Positions 36,328 through 45,187 are shown, counted from the first letter of the stretch. The stretch is 64,000 bases of DNA from Azospirillum sp. SYSU D00513 (GCF_017356015.1 NZ_JAFIQV010000019.1:1-64000); one strand, 5' to 3'. Program-made: numbers and translations. The notes: generated by a model from the sequence alone, not told the origin.

Positions 36328-37340
36328 CCGGGCGCGGCATCCTGTTGCTGGCGCTGGCCGGCGCACTGCTGCTGGCGGCACCGCTCGTCGCGGACCGTTA
36401 TGTCCTTTCGGTCCTGACCACCGTCCTGTGGTTCGCCTATGTGGGGCAGGCCTGGAACGTGATGATGGGCTTTTCCGGCCTGCTGTCGCTCGGCCACGCG
36501 CTCTATGTGGGGCTCGGCGCCTATGTCGCGGCGGCACTCTTCGTCCATTTCGGGATCGGTCCCTGGCTCGGCCTTTGGGCGGCGATGCTCGCCGCCGTCG
36601 CCGCCGGCTCCTTCATCGGGTTCCTCAGCTTCCGATTCGGCGTGCGGGGGGTGCATTTCGCGCTGCTGACCATCGCCTTCGCCGAGGTCGCCCGCATCGG
36701 CTTCGACCATATCGGCTGGCTCGGCGGGTCGGCCGGCTTCTTCATCCCGGTGGCGGAAGAGGCCGGCAACGACCTCGCCAACCTGCGAGGCTCGCCGGTG
36801 CTGTTCTACTATGTGGCGCTGGCCCTGGTCGCTGGCGCGCTAGCGCTTGCCCGCGCGCTTCTGCACAGCCGCCTCGGCTACCAGTGGCTCGCCGTGCGGG
36901 AGGAGCCGGACGCCGCCGAGGCCTCGGGCGTGGACCTGTTCCGCGCCCGCATGTCCGCCGTGGTCGTGTCCTCGGCCCTGACGGCGCTGGGTGGCGTGTT
37001 CCAGGCCTTCTACTTCAACAACCTGTTCCCCGAGCAGGTCTTCTCCATGGGCCGTTCCATCGAGATCATCCTGCCGGCCATCGTCGGCGGCATCGGCACG
37101 CTGTTCGGCCCGATCCTCGGCGCCTTCATCCTGACGCCGCTGGGCGAGCTGCTGACCTATCTGATCGAGGTCACCGGCTACGACCTGCCGGGTCTGAAGC
37201 AGCTCTTCTACGGCGTGGCGCTGGTGGCGATCGTGGTGTTCCGGCCGGAGGGCGTCTGGCCCTGGCTGGCGCGCCGGCTGGGGCTCGCCCGCCGGCCGGG
37301 CGAAACGGCGGTGCCGCCGAACAGGGAGGGCACGCGATGA
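36324..37340 (+). CDS. livM: Branched-chain amino acid-type ABC permease LivM
   Basis: A 338-residue membrane protein with the LivM pattern (LSLGHALYVGLGAYVAAALF, then GVRGVHFALLTIAFAEVAR, LGYQWLAVREEPDAAEASGVD). About nine membrane segments. It is the second half of the permease. Starts inside the livH stop and ends inside the livG start (ATGA both times), so livHMG are translationally coupled. Confidence 0.93.
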   Translation: MTGRGILLLALAGALLLAAPLVADRYVLSVLTTVLWFAYVGQAWNVMMGFSGLLSLGHALYVGLGAYVAAALFVHFGIGPWLGLWAAMLAAVAAGSFIGFLSFRFGVRGVHFALLTIAFAEVARIGFDHIGWLGGSAGFFIPVAEEAGNDLANLRGSPVLFYYVALALVAGALALARALLHSRLGYQWLAVREEPDAAEASGVDLFRARMSAVVVSSALTALGGVFQAFYFNNLFPEQVFSMGRSIEIILPAIVGGIGTLFGPILGAFILTPLGELLTYLIEVTGYDLPGLKQLFYGVALVAIVVFRPEGVWPWLARRLGLARRPGETAVPPNREGTR

Positions 37341-38062
37341 CCGCGCTTCTCGAGGTCGCCGGAGTCTCCAAGCGGTTCCGCGGGCTGAAGGCAGTGTCGG
37401 AGGTGAGCTTCGCCGTGCCGCAGGGTGGCATCGTGGCCCTGATCGGCCCGAACGGCGCCGGCAAGACGACGACCTTCAACCTGATCGCCGGCGTCTTCCC
37501 GCCCGACGAGGGACGGGTCATGCTCCAGGGCCGGAGCATCACCGGGCTGCGGCCGAACCAGGTCTGTGCCGCCGGAATCGGGCGGACCTTCCAGATCGTC
37601 AAGCCCTTCGGGGATCTGTCGGTGGAGGAGAATGTCCTGGTCGGCGCGCTCGCCCGCGAACGGTCGGTCGAGACCGCGCGCCGTCAGGCCAGGGCCGTGC
37701 TGGAGCGGCTGGGCCTCGCCGACCAGGCGGCGCGCCCGGCGCGCAGCCTCACGCTGCCCGACCGCAAGCGGCTGGAGGTCGCGCGGGCGCTGGCCACCCG
37801 GCCGACCCTGCTCCTGCTGGACGAGGTGCTGGCGGGGCTGCGCCCGACCGAGGTGGACCGCATGGCCGAGGTCCTGCGCGAGCTGAACCGCCGCGAGGGG
37901 CTGACCATCCTGATGATCGAGCATGTGATGCGCGCGGTGATGGCGCTGTCGGACCATGTGGTCGTGCTCGACCATGGCGAGAAGATCGCCGAGGGCACGC
38001 CAGCCGGGATCGTCGCCGACCCGCGCGTCATCGAATCCTATCTCGGCGCCGAGGGCATCTGA
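37337..38062 (+). CDS. livG: Branched-chain amino acid-type ABC ATPase LivG with degenerate signature
   Basis: A 241-residue ATPase. Walker A is GPNGAGKT (37-44), Walker B LLLLDE (158-163), and the H-loop is in MIEHVMRAV. The ABC signature LSGGQ is replaced by SLTLPDRKR (137-145) directly before the usual LEVARAL. That is seen in a subgroup of LivG proteins, so the heterodimer would rely on the intact LSGGE signature of LivF at one ATP site. It is the last gene before a strong terminator; its partner livF lies 2.5 kb away. Confidence 0.92.
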   Translation: MTALLEVAGVSKRFRGLKAVSEVSFAVPQGGIVALIGPNGAGKTTTFNLIAGVFPPDEGRVMLQGRSITGLRPNQVCAAGIGRTFQIVKPFGDLSVEENVLVGALARERSVETARRQARAVLERLGLADQAARPARSLTLPDRKRLEVARALATRPTLLLLDEVLAGLRPTEVDRMAEVLRELNRREGLTILMIEHVMRAVMALSDHVVVLDHGEKIAEGTPAGIVADPRVIESYLGAEGI

Positions 38063-38086
38063 AAACCTCGAAAGGCTGGAACCATG

Positions 38087-38123
38087 AAAAAAAGGGCGCG
38101 CCGTTTCCGGCACGCCCTTTTTT
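38087..38123. terminator. Bidirectional intrinsic terminator
   Basis: Seven A, then GGGCGcGCCG / CGGCaCGCCC (one mismatch) and six T. It ends livHMG on the plus strand and the lipoprotein gene (38142-38648) on the minus strand. Confidence 0.92.
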
Positions 38124-38141
38124 CGCCCGAGGAGCGGAGCG

Positions 38142-38648
38142 TCAGCTCACGACGCGCCAGCGGCCGTCCGGCTCCTGGCAGGCCTGGCCGACGCCCTGCT
38201 GGAGCCGGCCGTCGATGGTGATGGTGGTCTGGTACTCGCGGCAGATCTGGCCCGACGGCGTGTAGCCCTCGCGGGTCGGGGTGTAGGTGCCCCAGTTGCC
38301 GGACTGCGGGTTCTGCCACCGGATCGTCTCGCCCGTCGGGGCGGCGTAGGCGCGGGCCTGGGCCTGCTCGGCGTAGGCAAGGTCGGCACGGTCGAGCGAC
38401 TGGCCCGCCGCGTTGCCGAGCGCGGCGCCCAGCAGCGTGCCGATGCCCGTCGCGACGATGCGGCCGGTGCCGCCGCCGATCTGCGAGCCGGCAAGGCCGC
38501 CGACCACGCCGCCGAGGACGGTGCCCGCCGTCTGCTTGGTTCCATACCCGCTGTCGTACCCACCGGAGCCATATTGGTTGCCGGGCGCGGCGCATCCGGC
38601 GAGAAGGCCGAGTGAAAGGGCGGCGGCAACGAACGGCTTGGCTGTCAT
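38142..38648 (-). CDS. Glycine-zipper lipoprotein, 17-kDa surface antigen family
   Basis: A 168-residue protein with a lipoprotein signal (LSLGLLAGCAAP). The middle has a glycine-zipper membrane hairpin (GTVLGGVVGGLAGSQIGGGTGRIVATGIGTLLGAALGNAAG). The C-terminal domain contains [15 protein letters not shown] and REGYTPSGQICREYQTTI, shared with the lipoprotein at 27594. This is the classic rickettsial 17-kDa antigen layout. Likely outer membrane. I chose ATG 38648; an upstream in-frame start would lose the signal at the N-terminus. Confidence 0.85.
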   Translation of the reverse strand: MTAKPFVAAALSLGLLAGCAAPGNQYGSGGYDSGYGTKQTAGTVLGGVVGGLAGSQIGGGTGRIVATGIGTLLGAALGNAAGQSLDRADLAYAEQAQARAYAAPTGETIRWQNPQSGNWGTYTPTREGYTPSGQICREYQTTITIDGRLQQGVGQACQEPDGRWRVVS

Positions 38649-38823
38649 ATCGCTTCTCTTCGCGTGAGGGGCGGTCCGCCCGGGAAGCCCGGCCGAACGT
38701 GGTTGAACCTGACTCCATGAACAGGCCATGTCCGCAAACTATTCCGCCGCGGCTGGCTTGCTCCTATGATCGTGGAAAATGGTCCGGCGCAGGCCGGTCC
38801 GCAAGCCGGGGGAGGACAAGGGC

Positions 38824-40458
38824 ATGCTGCCGAAGGCGGACAGCTACGAGGCCTTGCGCGACCGTTTCGCCTGGACGGTGCCGGAGCGCTACAACATCGG
38901 CGTGGACGTCTGCGACAAGTGGGCCGAGCGTGACCCGGAGCGGCTCGCGCTGATTCACAAGCGCCGGGACGGCCGGGTCGAGGAGTACAGCTTCGCGGCG
39001 TTGCGCGCCGCCTCCAACCGGCTGGCCAGCCTGCTGGCCGGGCAGGGCGTGGGGCGGGGCGACCGGATCGGCATCCTGCTGCCCCAGGCGCCGGAAACCG
39101 CCTTCGCCCATGTCGCGGCCTACAAGATGGGCGCCGTCGCCGTGCCGCTCTTCTCCCTGTTCGGGGAGGAGGCGCTGGAATACAGGCTCGGCAATTGCGG
39201 CGCCGTCGCGGTGGTCACCGACCGGACCGGGGCTTCGAAGCTGGCGGCCATCCGGGACCGGCTTCCGGCGTTGCGGCTGGTGCTGTGCATCGACGCGGCC
39301 GGCAACCCGCCGACAGGCTGCCTCGACTTCCACGCGCTGCTGGCCGGGGCGTCGGAGGATTTCCGGCCGGTGGACACGGGCGCCGACGACCCGGCGCTGA
39401 TCATCTACACCTCCGGCACGACGGGCCAGCCGAAGGGGGCGCTGCACGCGCACCGCGTCCTGCTCGGCCATTTGCCGGGGGTGGAGATCTCGCACGACCT
39501 CTTCCCGCAGCCGGGCGACCGCATCTGGACCCCCGCCGACTGGGCCTGGATCGGCGGGCTGCTGGACGTGCTGCTGCCGGCCTGGCACCACGGCGTGACG
39601 GTGGTCGCCCACCGCTTCGAGAAGTTCGATCCGGAGGCGGCCTTCGCGCTGATGGCGGAGTTCGGCGTGCGCAACGCCTTCCTGCCGCCGACCGCGCTGA
39701 AGATGCTGCGCGGCGTCGCCGACCCGGCCGCGCGCTGGAACTACAGCCTGCGCTCCATCGCCAGCGGCGGCGAGACCCTGGGCGCGGAGCTGCTGGACTG
39801 GGGACGGCGGACCTTCGGCGTCACGGTCAACGAGTTCTACGGCCAGACCGAGTGCAACATGATCGTGTCCTCCTGCGGCACGGTGATGCCCTCCAAGCCC
39901 GGCATCATGGGCCGTCCGGTGCCCGGCCACGACGTCGCCGTGATCGACGGGGAAGGGCGGCGGCTCGGCCCCGGCGAGCTGGGGCTCATCGCCGTGCGGC
40001 GGCCCGATCCGGTGATGTTCCTCGGCTACTGGAATAACCCGGCGGCGACGGAGGCGAAGTTCGTCGGCGACTGGCTCGTCACCGGCGACCAGGGCGAGCT
40101 GGACGCGGAGGGCTACATCCGCTTCGTCGGGCGCGACGACGACGTGATCACGTCGTCCGGCTACCGCATCGGCCCCGGCGAGATCGAGGACTGCCTGATC
40201 GGCCACCCCGCCGTACGCATGGCCGCCGTGGTCGGGGTGCCCGATCCCCTGCGCACGGAGATCGTGAAGGCCTTCATCGTGCTCCAGGACGGGGTGACGC
40301 CGGACGAGGCGCTGGTGGCCGGGATCCAGCAGCATGTGAAGACGCGGCTCGCCGCCCACGAATACCCGCGCGCCATCGAGTTCGTGGCGGAACTGCCCAT
40401 GACCACCACCGGCAAGATCATCCGCCGGGCGCTGCGCGACCGGGTCTCCCCGGCGTGA
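38824..40458 (+). CDS. AMP-forming acyl-CoA synthetase
   Basis: A 544-residue adenylate-forming ligase. Motifs in order: LIIYTSGTTGQPKGALHAH (ATP loop), EFYGQTECN, WLVTGDQGELDAEGYIRFVGRDDDVITSSGYRIGPGEIE, and the C-terminal catalytic Lys in MTTTGKIIRRAL. It makes an acyl-CoA from a carboxylic acid, ATP and CoA; the group resembles medium-chain or benzoate-like synthetases. It lies between livG and livF, which suggests that the importer brings in an organic acid that this enzyme activates. GGAGGACAAGGGC precedes ATG 38824. Confidence 0.88.
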   Translation: MLPKADSYEALRDRFAWTVPERYNIGVDVCDKWAERDPERLALIHKRRDGRVEEYSFAALRAASNRLASLLAGQGVGRGDRIGILLPQAPETAFAHVAAYKMGAVAVPLFSLFGEEALEYRLGNCGAVAVVTDRTGASKLAAIRDRLPALRLVLCIDAAGNPPTGCLDFHALLAGASEDFRPVDTGADDPALIIYTSGTTGQPKGALHAHRVLLGHLPGVEISHDLFPQPGDRIWTPADWAWIGGLLDVLLPAWHHGVTVVAHRFEKFDPEAAFALMAEFGVRNAFLPPTALKMLRGVADPAARWNYSLRSIASGGETLGAELLDWGRRTFGVTVNEFYGQTECNMIVSSCGTVMPSKPGIMGRPVPGHDVAVIDGEGRRLGPGELGLIAVRRPDPVMFLGYWNNPAATEAKFVGDWLVTGDQGELDAEGYIRFVGRDDDVITSSGYRIGPGEIEDCLIGHPAVRMAAVVGVPDPLRTEIVKAFIVLQDGVTPDEALVAGIQQHVKTRLAAHEYPRAIEFVAELPMTTTGKIIRRALRDRVSPA

Positions 40459-40543
40459 GAAGGGCTGTGAAAGGGAGTGTGAAGGGCTCGACAACGGCCG
40501 CGCCCGCGTTAAAGTGCCGGTCCTTTCCCCGGATGCCGCGGCC

Positions 40544-41248
40544 ATGCTGACCGTTACCGATCTCGACCTCCATTACGGCGACGCCCAGGCGCTCGACGGC
40601 GTGACCCTGTCGGTGGATGCCGGCGCCACCACCGCCATCGTCGGCGCCAACGGGGCCGGCAAGACCTCGCTGATCCGCACCGTCGCCGGCATCTGGAAGC
40701 CGACGCGCGGCTCGATCCGCTTCAAGGGGCAGGAGATCGCCGGCCTGCCGAGCCACGTCGTCTGCGACCTCGGCATCGGCCAGGTGGCGGAGGGGCGGCA
40801 GATCTTCCCGACGCTCAGCGTGCGCGAGAACCTGGAGATGGGTGCGGTCATCCCGCGCGCCCGCGCGACGGCGCGCGCGACCTTCGACCGGGTGCTCGAC
40901 CTGTTCCCGCGCCTGCGCGAACGGCTCGGCCAGGCGGCCGGTACCCTGTCGGGCGGCGAGCAGCAGATGCTCGCCATCGGGCGCTGCCTGATGGGCAAGC
41001 CCGAACTGATCATGTTCGACGAACCGTCGCTCGGCCTCTCGCCGGCCCTGGTGCAGGAGCTGTTCCGCATCATCCGCGACCTGGCATCCGATGGCATGAC
41101 CATCGTTCTGGTCGAGCAGAACGTCGCGGCCTCCCTGAAGCTCGCGAGCCGGGCCTATGTGCTGGAAAACGGCCGCGTCGTGCTGTCGGGCACGGGCGAG
41201 GCGCTGCTCGCCGACCCGGCGGTGAAGCAGGCCTATCTGGGGCTGTAG
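40544..41248 (+). CDS. livF: Branched-chain amino acid-type ABC ATPase LivF
   Basis: A 234-residue ATPase with Walker A GANGAGKT (34-41), signature LSGGEQQML, Walker B LIMFDEPSLGL, and the LivF-type VAEGRQIFPTLSVRENLEMGA. It partners LivG. It begins 86 bases after the acyl-CoA synthetase gene. I chose ATG 40544 (MLTVTDLDLHYGD); a GTG at 40514 would add ten residues. A separate transcript from livHMG is likely because of the terminator at 38087. Confidence 0.92.
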   Translation: MLTVTDLDLHYGDAQALDGVTLSVDAGATTAIVGANGAGKTSLIRTVAGIWKPTRGSIRFKGQEIAGLPSHVVCDLGIGQVAEGRQIFPTLSVRENLEMGAVIPRARATARATFDRVLDLFPRLRERLGQAAGTLSGGEQQMLAIGRCLMGKPELIMFDEPSLGLSPALVQELFRIIRDLASDGMTIVLVEQNVAASLKLASRAYVLENGRVVLSGTGEALLADPAVKQAYLGL

Positions 41249-41270
41249 AGGGCTTAAGCCTCCGCGGCCT

Positions 41271-41576
41271 CTATTTCCAGCGTGGCGTTCTCGCCATCAG
41301 GGCACGCAGCCGGGCATTGACCTTCGGTGCCGCCTCCAGCTGAGTCAGGAGGGCATCGAAGCGATCTTCGCTAACCCGAAGAACCGCCCGACGGAAAAGG
41401 ACGTCTTCGATGACTCGGCTCACGATGCCGAGGCGGAACCGTTTGCGCGCCTTGTTTAGCGCTTCTGCTGGCGGACTGAGCGGTCGGACCCGTTGCCGGG
41501 ACACGAGGAAGGCCCGGCGTTGAGGACGGCAACCGGGGCCGTTCGGCGATGATGCAGGCATGGGAGCGTCCCTCAT
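41271..41576 (-). CDS. Possible remnant of a DUF1778/TacA-like antitoxin
   Basis: A 101-residue ORF. The C-terminal 40 residues (AVLRVSEDRFDALLTQLEAA, then NARLRALMAR) recall the C-terminus of DUF1778 antitoxins. The N-terminal part (PASSPNGPGCRPQRRAF) is Pro/Arg-rich and unlike that family. Codon use is less GC-biased than the neighbours. No GNAT toxin gene is next to it. It may be a decayed antitoxin gene or a chance ORF. Confidence 0.3.
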   Translation of the reverse strand: MRDAPMPASSPNGPGCRPQRRAFLVSRQRVRPLSPPAEALNKARKRFRLGIVSRVIEDVLFRRAVLRVSEDRFDALLTQLEAAPKVNARLRALMARTPRWK

Positions 41577-41608
41577 GCGGGAGTTTGTGAGTCCGATCCT
41601 ATACGGCC

Positions 41609-42238
41609 CTACGTCCCCGGCGCGCGGGGCGCGTTCCAGCCGCGCAGGACGCTGAGGATGCGCAGGAGGCAGGCGGCGAGCGCCGCGGCGATGGCGACGG
41701 GCTGTTCGGGAAGGCCGAGTTGCTGGCCGGCCACGACGATGAGGGCGGCCAGCAGGGCGGCCGAGGCGTAGATCTCCTCGCGCAGGACCCGGGGCACCTC
41801 GATCACCAGCAGGTCGCGCACGACTCCGCCCCCGCAGGCGGTCAGCACGGCGAGCAGGATGGCCGGCACCGGGGCCATGCCGTAGGTCAGCGCCTTGTTG
41901 CAGCCGGCCACCGCGAACAGCCCCAGCCCCACCGCGTCCAGCACCAGCACCGGCTTGACCAGCCGGTTGATCGTCCCGTGGAAGAAGAAGGCGGCGAAGC
42001 CCGACACGAGTGCGGCGATCAGGTAGCGGTCGTCGCGGAAGCTGGAAGGCGGGGTGGCGCCGATCAGCAGGTCGCGCGCCACCCCGCCGGCCAGTGCGGC
42101 CGCCATCGACAGGACCACCACCCCGAACAGGTCGAGCCGACGGCGCACCGCCAGGGTCCCGCCGCTGAGGCCGAAGACGAAGACGCCGATCAGGTCCATC
42201 GCGAGCAGCAGGGAGCCGACGTCTGGCATGGCGGGCAT
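41609..42238 (-). CDS. TRIC-type (UPF0126) cation channel family membrane protein
   Basis: A 209-residue protein with about seven hydrophobic segments and two internal repeats, each with the family motif: ALAGGVARDLLIG and CGGGVVRDLLVIEV. Bacterial TRIC homologues are trimeric potassium channels; the physiological role is unclear. ATG 42238 (MPAMPDVGSLLLAMDLIG) has GGA nine bases before it. Divergent from the pirin gene. Confidence 0.86.
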   Translation of the reverse strand: MPAMPDVGSLLLAMDLIGVFVFGLSGGTLAVRRRLDLFGVVVLSMAAALAGGVARDLLIGATPPSSFRDDRYLIAALVSGFAAFFFHGTINRLVKPVLVLDAVGLGLFAVAGCNKALTYGMAPVPAILLAVLTACGGGVVRDLLVIEVPRVLREEIYASAALLAALIVVAGQQLGLPEQPVAIAAALAACLLRILSVLRGWNAPRAPGT

Positions 42239-42404
42239 GGCGCGTCCGATTGTTGCGGATACAGGAACAGATAGAGCCCAATTGGTGGCGTTGTTCAAAC
42301 ACCCCTTCCGGCCGATATTAGCCGCAGACAGGATGAACGAACACGGCCGAAGCGCTCCACGGGCATCGACCCGGGCGCCGCGCCACCGACAAGGAGGACC
42401 GAGC

Positions 42405-43103
42405 ATGATCACGGTACGTCACGGCAATGAGCGCGGCGCGGTCGACATGGGCTGGCTGAGCAGCCGCCACAGCTTCTCGTTCGGGCACTACCACGACCCG
42501 CGCCACCAGGGCTTCCGGTCCTTGCGCGTCATCAACGACGACCGGGTGGCCGGCGGCGGCGGTTTCCCGCCCCACCCGCACGCGGACATGGAGATCATCT
42601 CCTACGTGCTGGACGGCGCGCTGGCCCACAAGGACTCCACCGGCACGAGCGAGGTGATCCGCCCCGGCGAGGTCCAGCGCATGAGCGCCGGCAGCGGCAT
42701 CCGCCACCGCGAGTTCAACGCGTCGGCCACCGATCCCGTGCATTTCCTCCAGATCTGGATCCTGCCGGAAGCGCGCGGCATCGCGCCGGGCTACGAGCAG
42801 AAGGCCTTCCCGCTGGAGGAGAAGCTGGGCCGGCTGCGGCTGGTCGCCTCGCGTGACGGCCGCCAGGGCAGCGTCACCATCCACCAGGACGTGGACCTCT
42901 ACAGCACCGTCCTGCGCGAGGGCGACCGCGTCGGCCACGATCTGCGCCCCGGCCGTTACGGCTGGGTGCAGGTGGCGCGCGGGCAGGCGCGGCTGAACGG
43001 CATCGACCTCAAGGAGGGCGACGGCGCCGCCATCCAGGACGAAACCGCGCTGCTGCTGGAGGGCACCGGCGACGCCGAGGTGCTGCTGTTCGACCTCGCC
43101 TGA
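42405..43103 (+). CDS. Pirin family protein
   Basis: A 232-residue bicupin. The metal ligands are visible: PPHPHADMEIISYVLDG and SGIRHREFNASA. The N-terminal pirin signature is SFSFGHYHDPRHQGFRSLRVINDD. Some members have quercetin 2,3-dioxygenase activity and others act as regulators; substrate unknown here. AAGGAGGACCGAGC before ATG 42405 is a strong ribosome site. Confidence 0.9.
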   Translation: MITVRHGNERGAVDMGWLSSRHSFSFGHYHDPRHQGFRSLRVINDDRVAGGGGFPPHPHADMEIISYVLDGALAHKDSTGTSEVIRPGEVQRMSAGSGIRHREFNASATDPVHFLQIWILPEARGIAPGYEQKAFPLEEKLGRLRLVASRDGRQGSVTIHQDVDLYSTVLREGDRVGHDLRPGRYGWVQVARGQARLNGIDLKEGDGAAIQDETALLLEGTGDAEVLLFDLA

Positions 43104-43116
43104 CGGCAAGAGTGCG

Positions 43117-43704
43117 TCAGGGGATCCGCTCCGGTGCCTCGAGCCGGATCCCCATGCGCCGGGACTCCAGCATGAAGGCGCGCGTCATCTGGACGATGTC
43201 CGTGCGCCAGTAGAGCTGCTCCAGCGGGTTGTCGAGGAAGTCCTCGGCCAGCATGGCATAGCAGTAGGTCTCCACCGCGCGCCGGTCCGGACGCCAAGGG
43301 TCGGTTCCGTCGCGCCAGCCGATCTGCCAGCCGGCGTGACGGGCGCCGATGGCCCAGCGCTCGAAATGGCCGGCGACGGTGTCGCTGTCGATCCGGGTTG
43401 CGGCCAAGTCCCCGCCGGGTGCGTCGGCCGGCACCTGATAGACCACGACGAAACGCCGGACGTTGAGCTGGAGGCGCATGATCATCGCGTCGCCGAAGGC
43501 CGCGATCCGGTACAGGCAGTCGGACGCCCCGTCGACATGGCTGAAGGTGACCACCGCCCGGTGCTGGTCCGACAGGCGCACGTCGGCGGGCCAGTCGGAC
43601 AGGGGAGGCGCCTCGTACTCGACCGAGCGCAGGGCCTCCACCATGTCCAGGGTCAGGAACTGGTGGACGCGCCGCTGCGCCTCCTCGATGGTCAGGCGGT
43701 TCAT
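43117..43704 (-). CDS. Conserved-looking hypothetical protein
   Basis: A 195-residue soluble protein (MNRLTIEEAQRRVHQFLTLDM). No signal, membrane segment or motif that I recognise. It reads as alpha/beta with a central FVVVYQVPAD strand and a helical Trp/Tyr-rich end (ETYCYAMLAEDFLDNPLEQLYW). Convergent with the pirin gene, 14 bases apart. Codon use matches the neighbours, so it is likely real. Confidence 0.6.
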   Translation of the reverse strand: MNRLTIEEAQRRVHQFLTLDMVEALRSVEYEAPPLSDWPADVRLSDQHRAVVTFSHVDGASDCLYRIAAFGDAMIMRLQLNVRRFVVVYQVPADAPGGDLAATRIDSDTVAGHFERWAIGARHAGWQIGWRDGTDPWRPDRRAVETYCYAMLAEDFLDNPLEQLYWRTDIVQMTRAFMLESRRMGIRLEAPERIP

Positions 43705-43767
43705 AGTGTTCGGGCTCCCGGTTCGATGATGCCCACGAAGAACAGCGCGGCCCCCGCTTTGTTCAGG

Positions 43768-44247
43768 TCAGGGCTCCACGTAGCCCAGCACGCGAAGCCG
43801 CAGCTCGAACCCCGCCGGATCCCGGCTGAAAAAGAGACCGCCTCGGCGGCTCGATCCGCTCGGGACATAGTCGAATTCGGCCTGCGCCTTCTCCAGTTCC
43901 GACCCGCCGGACATCAGCGTGCCCTCGACCATGACGCCGGCCCCGGTGGCGTCGCCATCGTTGCGCGCCTCGATCCGGGCGAGCCAGCTCGACCCGGTCT
44001 TCGTCACGTCCAGCACGCGCAGTTCGATGGCCGGCTTGCCCTCGGTCGGGGACAGCCCCTCATAGCCCAGCAGCCCGACGCACAGCGCGAACAGCAGCGC
44101 GCCGATGGCGGCCCCGGCATAGGCCAGCTTCGGCGGTTTCGGCGGGGCTTGGTCGCCGTGGTCTTCCCCGCGATCTCCCGCGCTGCCCCGCCGGTCACGG
44201 TTCCGGTCTTGGTCCCGGCTGCGGGCGGTCTGTTCGGCTGCGGACAT
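43768..44247 (-). CDS. TIGR02588 family membrane-anchored protein
   Basis: A 159-residue protein. A charged N-terminal 38 residues precede one membrane segment (YAGAAIGALLFALCVGLLGYE), then a beta-rich periplasmic domain (IELRVLDVTKTGSSWLARIEARNDGDATGAGVMVEG) ending in LRLRVLGYVEP. The look and the next-door partner match TIGR02588. It starts 21 bases after the TIGR02587 gene, and this pair occurs together in many proteobacteria and cyanobacteria. Function unknown. Confidence 0.78.
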   Translation of the reverse strand: MSAAEQTARSRDQDRNRDRRGSAGDRGEDHGDQAPPKPPKLAYAGAAIGALLFALCVGLLGYEGLSPTEGKPAIELRVLDVTKTGSSWLARIEARNDGDATGAGVMVEGTLMSGGSELEKAQAEFDYVPSGSSRRGGLFFSRDPAGFELRLRVLGYVEP

Positions 44248-44268
44248 GCGGGCCTCTCCTACGGCGGC

Positions 44269-45090
44269 TCAGACGATCAGACGGGCGGTCGCGGCCCCCA
44301 GAGCGCCGGGGAAGCCCAGCACCACGACGGTCGAGGCCAGCTCCATGGGGGACAGGCCGACCGTCCGCTCGAAGGTCCACAGCAGGTACAGGCTGACCAG
44401 CAGCGCAATGGCGTAGCCGACCAGCGTGAAGCGCAGGAAGGTGCCGCCGGGCGAGCCGTCGCCCATGCTTTCCTGCCCCTCGAATCCCAGCGTGTAGACG
44501 AAGGCGTGCATCGCGCCGATGGACAGCAGGGCAAGCGCCGCCACGTGCCAGACCGACATCCGGTAGGAGATCAGGACCATCTCCTCGGTCGGGGCGACGT
44601 TGAAGCCGACGAACACCGCGCCGACCCCCATCAGGAACAGCTCGCCCGCGTAGGTGGCCTCCTTGCGGCGTTGCTCGTCCGGGTGGCCTTCCTCGCCGAG
44701 CTGCCGGCGGGCCAGCATCGCGCCGATACTCGCGGGGACGGTCTGGAGGGCGATTTTCCCGACGATCTCGCTGACCGGCATGCTCAGTTCGATGACGCCG
44801 AACATGAGCAGAAGCACGGTGGAGGCGAGAAACCCGACGGCGAAGGCGGTCAGCGCGTCCATCACGTCATCCCGCCGGCAGCGCGTGCGCTGGAATCCCG
44901 AATAGTAGGACAGCGCCACCAGCAAAGGCAGGCTCAGCAGCACGAACAGCCCCAGGCGGAGCCGGTTCATGGTGAAGCCCAGCTCCCACATCTCCATGGT
45001 CATGAGAAGCGGGAAGGCGAAGATCACCGCACCGGCGAAGGCGCGCCCCAGCGCCCGGAGATAGCTTTCCTCATTCCGCGATCCGGCCAT
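44269..45090 (-). CDS. TIGR02587 (DUF2391) family integral membrane protein
   Basis: A 273-residue protein with about seven membrane segments (FAGAVIFAFPLLMTMEMWELGF, LGLFVLLSLPLLVALSYYSGF and others). NVAPTEEMVLISYRM is a notable conserved-looking polar segment between helices. It fits TIGR02587. I used ATG 45090 with GGGGA nearby rather than TTG 45117. It forms a pair with TIGR02588 downstream, and its role is unknown. Confidence 0.8.
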   Translation of the reverse strand: MAGSRNEESYLRALGRAFAGAVIFAFPLLMTMEMWELGFTMNRLRLGLFVLLSLPLLVALSYYSGFQRTRCRRDDVMDALTAFAVGFLASTVLLLMFGVIELSMPVSEIVGKIALQTVPASIGAMLARRQLGEEGHPDEQRRKEATYAGELFLMGVGAVFVGFNVAPTEEMVLISYRMSVWHVAALALLSIGAMHAFVYTLGFEGQESMGDGSPGGTFLRFTLVGYAIALLVSLYLLWTFERTVGLSPMELASTVVVLGFPGALGAATARLIV

Positions 45091-45187
45091 GCCGTCCCCG
45101 CCCGCCGCGTCGTCCAATCCCTCCGGACAATGCGGCGGCCGCCGGCTTTGTTCCCCGGCGGAACTGGCGGACAGAGGCGATAGCCCG

